From the NCBI RefSeq assembly GCF_000350225.1, contig NW_005178992.1, positions 549,360 to 613,359 on the forward strand: a DNA stretch of 64,000 bases, given 5' to 3'. Positions 9,520 to 19,047 of the stretch are shown piece by piece (positions within the stretch are counted from its first letter, which is position 1; each line of letters opens with the position of its first letter). The position numbers were made by a program, and so were the translations under genes. Below the pieces are notes generated by a model that ran no database searches, was not told the origin of the DNA, and was given only the letters and a program-made list of their open reading frames with translations. This stretch comes from Chondrus crispus (Eukaryota > Rhodophyta > Florideophyceae > Gigartinales > Gigartinaceae).

Positions 9520-10083
9520 CGAGCTCCGGCCTCCACCTCTGGAAAGAAGGGTCAAAAGAGCAAGAGACAACTTTCCAATGATGAGACCAAGAAACCAACC
9601 CGTCAACCTTCTTCATTTCGCCACGGCTCCGCCATCTCCTCGAATATTTCAGGAAGTCCTGGTTCACCCCCAGCTGCGGAACGTCTTGAACAGAATGAGG
9701 CTGCTGCAAAAGGAGCGGCAGGCCATCGCGCCAGTCGTGCCAAGGTCATGAAAGAGTGCAAGGCCAGCGCGATGGTGTCGGGGATGAGACCCAAATCGCC
9801 AAGCCCTGTTCAGGGCGAGGAATCGAACGAATCATTCAACTCAACTCGTGAAAGGCGGGAGGGCGAAGTCTCTAGAAGAAACAAGGGCGACAGAAGTGCA
9901 TGGGCAGACTCGGTGAAGTCCAAGGACTCGCAAAAGCGACAGTCTAAGGTCGGACCCATTGCCCAGAATTCTACTACGAAGAGGAGATCAAGTGGTTCGA
10001 CTGAGACACAGCCCGCGAAACGTCCGAAACGTCAGGATCAGTCTGCTGTTTCTGGCAAGCAGAAGACCTCAGAAGGTATGTAG
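9520..10083 (+). CDS. basic Ser/Lys-rich hypothetical protein, possible spliced exon
   Basis: One frame is open from 9520 (after a TGA) to the stop at 10,083; its first ATG is at 9748. The product is low-complexity, rich in Ser, Lys, Arg and Glu, with GKKGQKSKRQL early and a likely nuclear localisation signal (KRPKRQ) near the end. A good 5' splice site (AG followed by GTATGT) lies at 10,076, so the frame may continue in a later exon, for example the Ser/Pro/Thr-rich frame ending near 10,522. No family is recognised. Confidence 0.4.
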   Translation, partial: RAPASTSGKKGQKSKRQLSNDETKKPTRQPSSFRHGSAISSNISGSPGSPPAAERLEQNEAAAKGAAGHRASRAKVMKECKASAMVSGMRPKSPSPVQGEESNESFNSTRERREGEVSRRNKGDRSAWADSVKSKDSQKRQSKVGPIAQNSTTKRRSSGSTETQPAKRPKRQDQSAVSGKQKTSEGM

Positions 10084-10109
10084 GGGATTTGGTGGTGGAC
10101 CTGGAACAG

Positions 10110-10195
10110 GGCGTGTGGCGGAGAAATGGAAAACGTAGAAAGAAGGGGATATGCGCTATAAACGGAGGGATGAATTTGCACATGTGTATAAAGCT
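10110..10195. repeat. dispersed repeat, copy 1
   Basis: The segment from cggagaaatggaaaacgtag through ggagggatgaatttgcacatg is a diverged copy of 11,743-11,815. No coding sense is apparent in either copy. Confidence 0.5.
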
Positions 10196-10199
10196 GTTG

Positions 10200-11570
10200 A
10201 TTTGAGATGGGGGGTCCGTACCTGGGTCTTCGACGGCCGGCGACTTTGTGAAGTCTCTGCTGAGTGTGAACCATCGGCATCACCGAGGCCATCACTGTTT
10301 GTCAGCGTTGTGGCGGCGTGGCGTACCCCGGTACCGTCACCTACTGGTAGGCCACCACTCCCATCGACTGGGACATTGCTCATGTCATCAAGCGCTGTTG
10401 CAGTTGTATTGACCAACACCCCAACGCCCCTGTCATCTGTGAACGAATTCTCGGCGAAACGGACGCCTGCGCCCTCATCAAGTTTGGATGAAGTTCCACC
10501 GATCGGGACACCAACACCATAGGGTACGGTGTTCGTGAATGTAGTTACTGTTGTAAAACAAATGGAGTACTTCTATTGGACATGTTGTGTGAGTTTAGCC
10601 CTGATGTATCTCCTATCACTCCAATTTCTCATAATTATTTACATAGCAGATCGTGTCCAAGAACGCAAATACAGAAAAATCCCACCTACATCGATAGATG
10701 TTGACTTGGTCGATTGGTGTGGACCGGAAAAAAAACGTTGACGGTCGGACACCCTCGTACTGCTAAAAAAAGTCTCATATCGCCGACACAGTAGCTACAG
10801 AAGCACGCGACAGAAGCACACGACAAGGGCTCCAAATAAGACAAGGGCCATGTCATGAAAGAAGGCGATGGAGGGGGGATCCACGAGATTTGAAAGGGAC
10901 AAGACCGGTAGGAGAAGACGACAGCCCAAGCTTGAAAGTGGGCAAACAGTTGATGATTTAGAAAGGGCAACTTCTCCGAAGCTACTGTCCGAGAAGGCCG
11001 TCTCAAGGGAGAACCAATAAACTTAGTAAGCGACGAGGTCATGGACGATCCGCTTTCCGCGTTCCGAAATGGAATATGTCGCTATCTTTTTCGCACCTGT
11101 TTCGCATTCTGTCATGCGTGGGTTAGCCTTTCTAGCATTGCTCCGCGCTGACGCTATATATAAAGTATTGCTACAGTGAAATGTTTCAAGTCATGAATGA
11201 CGGAATCTCATGACCCATTCAAGTTATTACCAATACTGCAATCGTGAAACTGCGCGATGTCCTAACGCGAATGCTATGCTACATTCCCCGCTGGGGTGTG
11301 TCTACACCTGGAGGCGAATGTAAAGCGTAGCTATCAGCCTACGCACGCACAGAGGCGTAGGTACGAGCCCTAGTAGAGGTGGGAGTGGGGGCAGTTGCGT
11401 GAGAAGCAGCAGCCCGCCATCGGGGTCTACAAGAAGCCCTAAGAAGCGGAGGGCGTGGTATAGCTAGGAAGTGCAGCAGACGAGGAAAGAGGGGGGTGCA
11501 GGTTGAGGAGGGAGAGGACTCGAAGTAGCCGTGAAAGGGGGATGTACAGAGGATCTAGGCGATAAAATTC
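10200..11570. other. no firm gene
   Basis: A Ser/Pro/Thr-rich plus-strand frame (to 10,522) could be a downstream exon of the gene at 9,520. The remainder has only short frames. From about 11,290 to 11,530 the sequence is purine-rich and unrecognised. Confidence 0.25.
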
Positions 11571-12215
11571 GGAGCAGTTGTTGCGAGACCCAACTTCATA
11601 ATTTAGAGTTCACGTGTATTATGTCTGGCTCCACACTGCAGTCAACTGGCGGAAGAGGAAGTGGGGTACGCGGGAAGGGGACAGTGGCGGACTGCAGAAG
11701 ATATGGAAGGGGACATGGAAATGGGGAGTTTGAGCAGCGCGGGTAGCGGAGAAATGGAGAACGTAGAGAGGAGGGGGCATGGGCTACAAAAGGAGGCATG
11801 AATGTGCACGAATGTACACGAATGCACAGAGGATGTAGGCGGTAATATCTTAAGCAGTTGCTGGGAGACGTTACTTTCTAATTAAAATTGGACGCTACAG
11901 ATCGCTTTATAAATTGACTGGTCTCCACTACGTCAGGCTCTACAATGCGGACAACTGGAAGTAGGAAACGTGCAGCAGTTGTTGGGAGACGTTAAATTCA
12001 AATAAAAATAGGACGCGACAGATCGCTACAGTATGTAAATACTGATGTCCGTTACGTCAGGCTCGGCACTGCGGACAACTGGAAGTAGGAAACATGCAGC
12101 AGTTGTTCGAAGACGTTAAATTGTAATTAGAATAAGACGCTACAGATCAATTTTTGCGTATGACTGGTGTCTATTACGTCACGCCCTGTACCGCATTCAA
12201 CTTGAGACATGAATG
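11571..12215. repeat. tandem repeat of about 121-124 bp, three units plus a diverged fourth
   Basis: Units start with gcagttgttgggagacgtta at 11,854, 11,975 and 12,099. Each continues with a gacgctacagatcg segment, a tacgtcaggctc segment and gcggacaactggaagtagga. A more diverged unit begins near 11,573. The copy-2 dispersed repeat (11,743-11,815) lies between the diverged and regular units. Confidence 0.65.
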
Positions 12216-13100
12216 AGATAACATCTTTCTCATAATGCAGCACTTGTCCAGTGACTTTACATTTACACCATAATTTCTTGGCGAAAGACATGCCATAAGT
12301 AATTAAAGAATTTTCTTACAAATGTAGATACTGATTGGACCCAGTTTTCTGTTCCAATAATAAATACGATCATTCGCGGCAGGCTGAACGTGTGTGTGCT
12401 TTAAGAAATGGTCATTGTGAAAATTCGCGCGAAAAAACTCATGCGCAATGTGGGATTAGAATGACTTGTGAAGTGTATACAGATGAGGTATTTCGAAAAG
12501 CATCACAAAAACGTTGAAAGAAAGTAGTGCATCTGAAATATATGATCAGCAGTTGTCGTACATGCAGACCGCCTAGTCGACATCAAATACAAACTCTGTA
12601 CATCCACCAGAAAACCATTCCTCATCGGCATACTGACGCGAACCAAAGTATACTGTGCTGCCTAATGAATTCAATCCATATCGTACGTTTCATCCGTAAA
12701 ACATACATCCTAGTTACAAGCACATAAAAAGTTATTTCAAAACCAGACAAACCGAGCTAAAATGGTTTTGTGGCGTTCCACAATCATGTTATCGAGTAAC
12801 AGGCTCCGATGGCTATATTCCGAAACACCAATCTGATATGTACAGAGCCCTTGTCGTATATAACCAAGTCCGAGGTTGAGTAGAATGATGGTGTGTAAAG
12901 CAACCAGCTGAACGCAACAAAATAAAGTAAAAAATACACAGTGCATCAAAGTAGCTGTCGGAGGGAGAGTGGTCCAAGGGCAGTGTCGCTTTTGCCGCTG
13001 GTGTTGCCGTTGCCGCCGTAGCCTCCGTTGCCGCCACTGGTTTTGGTGTTGCCGTCGCTGGGGCCGCTGGGGCCGTTGCGGGGAAGCTTTACTAGAGAAG
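12216..13100. other. no recognised gene
   Basis: AT-rich DNA with short frames. At 12,970-13,090 an imperfect tract of ccgttgccgcc-like triplets gives a Gly/Asn-rich translation on the minus strand, which reflects repeat composition. Confidence 0.25.
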
Positions 13101-13114
13101 GCACTATTGAGCGA

Positions 13115-13300
13115 CCTCCCCCCTGTACCAATATTTTGTAGACCAGCAAGGACACCAGCAATAATGTTTCAGATTTTTCGTAGATAGATCCCTGCTCGCC
13201 GAATACGTTACAATACTGTACCAATATTTGTAGACCAGCAAGGAGTCCAGCAATTTGTTATTAGAGATATCTTGGTAGACCAGCAAGGGGATGGTCCCAT
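13115..13300. repeat. three imperfect repeats with tgtagaccagcaagg
   Basis: The segments gtaccaatatttgtagacca, gcaaggacaccagcaa and similar recur at about 13,120, 13,220 and 13,270. The third copy is shorter. No coding sense is evident. Confidence 0.5.
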
Positions 13301-13454
13301 CGGACTGTCTGTACCGTGACATTTGATCTTTCATATCTTCACGATGACTACACCGATTCCACTTATACATATGGGATCGACGGATTGAAGTCTGAGCAGC
13401 GAAAATAGTACCATTAATGAAGACTGTCAGGATGGAAGCCCAATTAGGTCCTGA

Positions 13455-13580
13455 GAAAATCTGCAAAAATTATGTAAAAGCACGGGCCATTTTACTGTAG
13501 TATGATATTTTCGGATAGAAGTTCGGGTTCCGCGGATAGAAGTCCAATTGGCCGGATGGAAGTCTTCATCGCTGTTGTTG
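13455..13580. repeat. isolated relatives of the 13-kb satellite's 158-bp segment
   Basis: The stretch aaatctgcaaaaattatgta, then aaagcacgggcc, resembles the satellite's aatatctgcaaaaattatat and caaagcacgggcc. The following ccgcggatagaagtccaatt and ggccggatggaagtcttcat also resemble satellite motifs. These look like ancestral or stray pieces of the satellite outside the array. Confidence 0.5.
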
Positions 13581-13694
13581 CAGCTACAGCGCCGCCCAAT
13601 TTGCTCATGCTGCACACCTCGGCAATCTTGAGCACCCTCTTCGGGTGAGGGGCTTCTAATCCCCGGCAAAAAACGCAGAAGTCGCAGACAGTGC

Positions 13695-14496
13695 CTATTC
13701 CCATGTCCGAACAGACGCGCGTTCAGGTGCGCTGAAATTAAGCGCAAATTTACTTCGGTCTGACGGAGTGCGCATTGGCTAGAAAAAAATCTGGAAAAAT
13801 TTCAAAGCGCACAGGGCCAAATTTGATCATTTTATCATACCGGATGGACGTCGAAAATTGCCGACATGCATCCAACGGCAGCCGTTGGCCGGATTAGGGA
13901 TATTTCCTATTCCCATGTCCGAACAGACGCGCGTTCAGGTGGGCTGAAATTAAGCGCAAATTTACTTCGGTCTGACGGAGTGCGCATTGGCTAGAAAAAA
14001 ATCTGGAAAAATTTCAATGCGCACAGGGCCAAATTTGATTATTTTATCATACCGGATGGACGTCGAAAATTGCCGACATGCATCCGACGTCAGCCGTTGG
14101 CCGGATGGACGTCATCCTCGCTGTCATGTCGCGTCATTGATCCCGTTCGTCGCTGTCACGATATCATTCGCGGTTCCCCTATTCACGCCCCTGAATCCCG
14201 GCGCGCATCTACTGGCTGGCGCTCCTCGTAACGCGCGTCTATTGGTTCACTACTGATCTCACTTACTCTGTCCGTTCCACTCCTTCCCCCGCCCTGAATG
14301 ACCACATATTGTATGAGACAATCTCATCCGCACGTTCTCTGGAACCACACCGCTCCCCTTCCGTACTCCTGTTGCCCCTCCTCCAACGCGCCCGCCCTCT
14401 TACGACTATCCCTGTCCGTTTAGGGAATTAGGGGAATTAGGCGGAATCACAGGTTTACGCATATTGATATAAGGATGTAGGGACCATCTATTCCCA
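13695..14496. repeat. interspersed repeat beginning ctattcccatgtccgaacag (one partial, one full copy)
   Basis: A partial copy spans 13,695-13,906 and a longer one 13,907-14,490. The longer copy is near-identical to 33,917-34,496. It includes acggagtgcgcattggctag and ataccggatggacgtcg segments and ends with aggatgtagggaccatctat. Its open frame (13,987-14,256) is probably not a gene. In the other location the same repeat directly abuts the satellite array. Confidence 0.7.
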
Positions 14497-15229
14497 TGTC
14501 CGAACAGAGGGGGATTAGGGGATTTAGGCAATTAGGGGATTTAGGGGATTTAAAGGAGGACGGAGATTGGCGGGATTTCTATGTTTAGTTCTGGCGTCAG
14601 TTCCCGTGGGACGATACGTTTTTGGCACATGTCAGGATCGATACGTAATGACAAAAAACGTATCGTCCAGGCCTGATTCGACGTATGTGCGATTTTGGTA
14701 CTGTCTACGGTATATGGCCCAAAACGTATCGTGCCGGGCGGTTTTAACGGCGACAGTTTTCTGGTGGGACGATACGTTTTAGGCCGATTTACACGGCGGC
14801 ACCCCCATACGCGCTGTATTGGCAACATTGCTGTTGGGAATTTCTGACTAAAATTTTGCCGACGGCGGCGCACAGCCAATAAAATGTCAGTGCGCAAAAT
14901 TTAGTTTTTGCCGTGTGCGATTAGAGGCGCATGAGCAATATTATTAACTTCATATTTTATCACGTACCGTGTCCCTCGTCTGGCAAGATTGTCAGATGCC
15001 CAAAACGTATCGTGCTGGGTGGGGCAATTACAGCAGGCAGATTTAGTGGCAGGGCCTTATACTGCACTGACGGCGTCGCAGTGCGCATGTACGAGTTACA
15101 CAATAAGGCGGCGTGATTTATGTCCTGAACATCAAAGCTTTCTAAGTTATTTACTGCGCGAAATTGAAAAGCGCCGTATGCAGGTTTCGATGATCGTTGC
15201 CTCAACGACGCATTTTGGACGGGTGTGTC

Positions 15230-15780
15230 AGAGATGCGTTGGGGAGGGATGCGCGCACGATGCGTTCTGGAGAGGTGCGTCTAGGATGCGAGCTGAGGGG
15301 GTGCGAGAATGATGCGTTGGAAGGGGTGCCAGAATGCTACGTTCGAGAGGGGTGCTCGTGATGTGTTCTATAGGGGTGCGCTCATCATTCATTTTAGAGG
15401 GATGCCAGAATGATACGTTCGAGAGGGGTGCGCCCACGACGCGTTCTAAGGGGGTGCGAGATTGATGCGTTCGGGAGGGGTGCGCCCATGATGCGGTCTG
15501 GAGGGGCGCGAGAACAATGCATTTTGGAAGGGTGCGAGAATGATACGTTCGGGAGGGGTGCCCCCACGATGAGTTCTGAAGGGGTGCGAGAATGATACGT
15601 TCGAGAGGGGTGCGCCCATGATGCGGTCTGGAGGGGCGCGAGAACAATGCATTTTGGAAGGGAGCGAGAATGATACGTTCGGGAGGGGTGCGCCCATGAT
15701 GCGTTCTGGAGGGGCGCGAGAACGATGCGTTTTGGAAGGGTGGGAGAATGATACTTTGGGGAGGGCTACTCGCAAGACGC
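15230..15780. repeat. minisatellite of about 26-34-bp units
   Basis: Degenerate units alternate gaatgatacgttcgggaggg, gtgcgcccatgatgcgttct and ggaggggcgcgagaacgatg. The same array lies at 62,096-62,575 in the right-edge element copy, with fewer units. Its translations (SRPSRPHHGRTPPER-type) are repeat artefacts. It belongs to the 3' flank of the helicase. Confidence 0.65.
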
Positions 15781-15903
15781 GTCCTGCAAGGGGCCTGAAC
15801 GGTGATTTTGCATGTTTCTTTTCTGTTTCAGCTACTTCTGTAGTAGATGGCCGTGACGAAAGCACAACTGAAAATTTTGTGGGGTTGTTTGTGTAGTGGA
15901 GAA

Positions 15904-17112
15904 ACATCGCGATGGAAGTCTGTTCATTACGGGAAAAGTCGGCGTCCCGTGTCTGATGGGTGAAGAAGAGGAGGCGGGCAACATGACTAGCATATCTTCG
16001 TTCTGCCACGGATTGAACCCGTCGGAAGGGCGTAGTGCCGTGGAGGTTTATTGCTTGACGAAATCCATGCGTGACGTCCCTGACGACCTTGGCGATACTT
16101 TGAAAGTATAGATGGACGCAGGTTGCAACCGTGGATAAAGTTGCTTGAACGTCCTCCGTCGTGACGGCACCCGTGAGTTGAGCTGCCTTCTCACGGCGTA
16201 AAGGCAGAGCGTCGAGGGCTTCATCAAAGTCGGTGATCGACAGGAATGTGTTGCGGAGGGCGATGCCGGAGTCTGCGTCATTTTCCTCCAATTCGGTATG
16301 AGATCGTCGACCCGGGCCAGGTCCGAACTGGAACACGTCAGACGGGCCAGTACGTCGGCGGCACATTTGTGGAGCTCATATGACGGGGAGTTGGGGTCTG
16401 GAGTGATGAGGTCTAGAGTTGAGTCGGTTGTTGTGTCCATGGGGAGGGGTGACGACACCGGGGCAGATTGGATGGGATCTTCTTCTTCTGAGTCAGGAAT
16501 GCCGACGGGGACTTGGGAGACGGTGACCATTTCCCCGATTGGCTCTTCGGCCGTAACGGGAAAGTATTTGGTCTTGGCACCACTAAACAGAGACTGGGCG
16601 CGAACAGCACCGCGGCCAATGATTTGATCAACCTCGGTCGGCGAGGGGTTTCCGGGTGCATCAGGCGGGTGGACGGAGTTCATATGCTGTCGAAGCCGTT
16701 TCGGGGTGCCCTTGGAGAGCTTGCAAAGAGGACAGAAGTAGACTAATTTGCAAGTGAATCCTTGAAGCGGGGGAAGGCTCTTGATCGGAAGAGTGATGGC
16801 CGGATCGGGGAGGAATTGGGGAGCCTGCAGGTAGTCGGAAAGGAGCGGAGAATCGGAAACAGAGGTACGGTGGAAAGAGAGGGCTTCTTCTGCGAGTCTA
16901 GAGCGCTGTGCGGCCTGGGGAGTAGGGATGTTGTGAACGTGGCGCAAGTGGTCGCTGAAGGCCCTTGCGCTGGGGGACCCGCTCTTGCAATCGACGCAGA
17001 CAAGGATGAGGAGGATGGAATGGAAGCCAACAGACAAGGACGTAGGTGCGAGATGCAGTGGCACCCGAGGATCGTTGCGGATGAAAGCGGCGGCATGCGA
17101 TGGCGTAGTCAT
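15904..17112 (-). pseudogene. RecQ-type helicase, N-terminal remnant
   Basis: This remnant starts at the ATG equivalent to 4744 and encodes both zinc-finger segments and the linker up to about residue 403. It is then cut by the element's internal deletion. It also has one base fewer in a G run (16,314-16,316, ggg against gggg in the left-edge copy), which shifts the frame near residue 265. No motor or recombinase-like motif survives, so it cannot make the enzyme. Confidence 0.8.
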
Positions 17113-17610
17113 TGCGCGTGAAGTCGGGAGAGAGCGGGAAAGGAGGCGAGAGGTGAGGGGTTTCGGGGATGCGAAACGCTGGGGAAGAAGAGAAGAGGGA
17201 AAGAGAGAGAGCGGGGGGTCAGTGAGTACGAGAACCCTGTATATGTGAACATTGCGTCGAAATAAGACCTGCAAGGGGCTCATACTGAGTAGGAGAACGG
17301 GGAGCCTGGGTAGCACAGAAAGGAAGGGTTGACGTTCCGATACGTGGTGAAGTTCTACGATGATGTGGAGAATTTGGCATAGTTACAGTAGTAGTGGGTG
17401 TCAAGGAAGTAGGGCATGCAATTAAGGGTGATTACGTGAGTTAGGGAAACACGTCGTTGTATGGCGTCAGAAGGGAATGGGGATGTGAATTTGATCTGTG
17501 ATTTGCCAGAGTCTGAATGAGGTGCAGGTTGAGCAATTTTGATTTTGGTTGAAGTTATGAGTGTGCATCTCGAATTTGAGATTAGGGGGAGGAGGGGGAT
17601 TACGGGAACA

Positions 17611-17721
17611 CAGTTGTCCGTGTACATTCCTAACAGTGGGGGCCGGTGGCTGTATACTTCCAAAAAATTCTTCGACCGACTTTCCTACGCTGACGGCTTC
17701 CCAAGTCCAGGAAAATTCTAA
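17611..17721 (+). pseudogene. 2OG-Fe(II) dioxygenase fragment, second copy
   Basis: Same fragment as 5239-5349: YIPNSGGRWLYTSKK then ADGFPSPG and a stop, with the iron-binding His missing. It was carried along in the duplication of the helicase element rather than inserted independently. Confidence 0.6.
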
Positions 17722-18035
17722 CTAATTGAAAACTCAATATTAACATTAAATATATAATGATTACAACATGCGCTAATTAGTAACGAAAGGAAGACACTGG
17801 TTACTATTCAACCACCAGGCCGGACTTGCGTAAATGTATTCAAAATCCCAATATTCTGAGAAACTCACCTCGGTAAGAAACACGGGGTACAGAGTAAAGT
17901 CTCGATATCGTGAACCGAAATGTGGCGCTTCCGAGCAGCCCATTGAGTTCGCCTTACCGAGGCAGTTCACGGCGGCGGAACTGCTCGTGTACACGTGTAC
18001 CTGTTTTACCGGTACAGTATGATTTGGACCACACC

Positions 18036-18064
18036 GGTGGAGACGCTCTTAGAGCGTCTCCACC
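18036..18064. repeat. perfect 14-bp-arm hairpin
   Basis: ggtggagacgctct is followed by one t and then its exact complement. It lies inside the decayed transposon and may mark the abutted ends of a nested element. Confidence 0.6.
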
Positions 18065-18201
18065 AATGCCGATGATACGGTCACAGGAACACAAACTCAC
18101 TTTCCTTGACTCTGTCCATCAACGGGCAACGTCGACGGGCAACGTCGACGGGCGCAATTCCATATCTGGACCACTTCACATTGTGATCCAGCCTTCCTTT
18201 T

Positions 18202-18579
18202 CTTTTAATTCTGCCACATCCAGAGTCTATATCAGAAGAGTCAGCTCTCGGTCAAGCCATTGATCTTGGATTAGGGGATTTTGCGGCATTTACTGGCATT
18301 GAGCAAGATCAATTTAACGGTGATTCAGATAGTGAGGACGATCGCTCTACTGTGCCAGCGAAAGACCGGACAGGACGCAAACCGTCGCTTGCTCGGTATC
18401 GCGGAACATTAGAAGCTCTATCTAACGAACTCAGTTGTATTATGACGGACGCGAATCTAGTTCAATCGGGGCTGCCTTCGAGCATCAAGTCACTTCTGTA
18501 TGAGGAACAAAGCCGCGTAAGGAGGCTTCAGCGTTCGAATCTGAGGCAAAATCGTATGGATGGCTTCTGTAGTCGTTGA
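18202..18579 (+). pseudogene. transposase C-terminal fragment
   Basis: An open frame with no credible start gives AIDLGLGDFAAFTGIEQDQ, an acidic DSDSEDD stretch, then KPSLARYRGTLEALSNEL and a stop at 18,579. An acidic patch before a basic C-terminus and the setting between inverted ends fit a pogo-type transposase tail. No DDE catalytic motif is present. Confidence 0.4.
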
Positions 18580-19047
18580 TGGTTCGTTTCTAGTGCGCAT
18601 TTCGGCCTCGATAAAGTGAACTCTGGGGTTTTCATGTTTTTGTATGTTCATAGTATCGCGTAGTTCATTCTATAGAGTCTAGTTCACGTTAGAAATACGA
18701 AAACGTTGATTCTGGGCCAAAAAAGCGGGGTGGCGCCTCCCTCATAGTCCTCCGGTTCAGTGTACCGAGACAGTTCATCATATCAGGTACGCAGCTTATC
18801 GAGACTTTACTCTGTAGTTTTGATAGCGAGGGACTACTGTAGTGGCTATTATGTTGGTCGGGCTACTCTTTTGCTGCGGTTATGTACTGCCACAAGAGCG
18901 CGCCAGGGACTTACCCGTCTTACATGGACGCACCCGCCATAGCGTAGCGAATCATCTTCATGTCCACCGTAATCACATAATCTCAAACTTGGTCTAGAAG
19001 TGCAGGAAATTGCTTTTTTATTGTTAGGACCCTTCAGTATTGGAACT

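Larger units (their letters stand above)
14641..17788 (-). mobile_element. helicase element, internally deleted copy
   Basis: The left part (14,641-15,903) is near-identical to 61,521-62,707, the region 3' of the right-edge helicase. The right part (15,904-17,788) is near-identical to about 3,536-5,416. The junction near 15,903 removes about 4.7 kb, including the recombinase-like block and the helicase motor. A shared atcgcga at the break suggests a short-homology deletion. This copy orients and defines the element. Confidence 0.75.
17880..18842 (+). mobile_element. decayed pogo/Tigger-like DNA transposon
   Basis: Inverted ends share acagagtaaagtctcgat: it reads forward near 17,890 and as the complement near 18,798-18,816. 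The outer right end, gcgagggactactgtag, resembles the cagta.tccctcg ends typical of pogo/Tigger elements. Inside is a fragment of a transposase-like C-terminus. It is about 1 kb, so most of the transposase is gone. Confidence 0.5.

Noticed and set aside
12946..13224. Gly-rich collagen-like minus-strand protein
   Set aside because: It is short, driven by an imperfect ccgttgccgcc tract, and flanked by non-coding repeats.
13987..14256. Plus-strand 89-residue frame, present again at 33,997-34,266
   Set aside because: It is part of an interspersed repeat and starts in repeated AT-rich DNA; its translation has no domain, and conservation follows the repeat rather than the frame.
15446..15895. Coding extension of the helicase remnant through the minisatellite (SRPSRPHHGRTPPER-type)
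   Set aside because: It is a translation of a tandem DNA repeat 3' of a deletion junction. The intact right-edge copy shows this DNA lies outside the gene.
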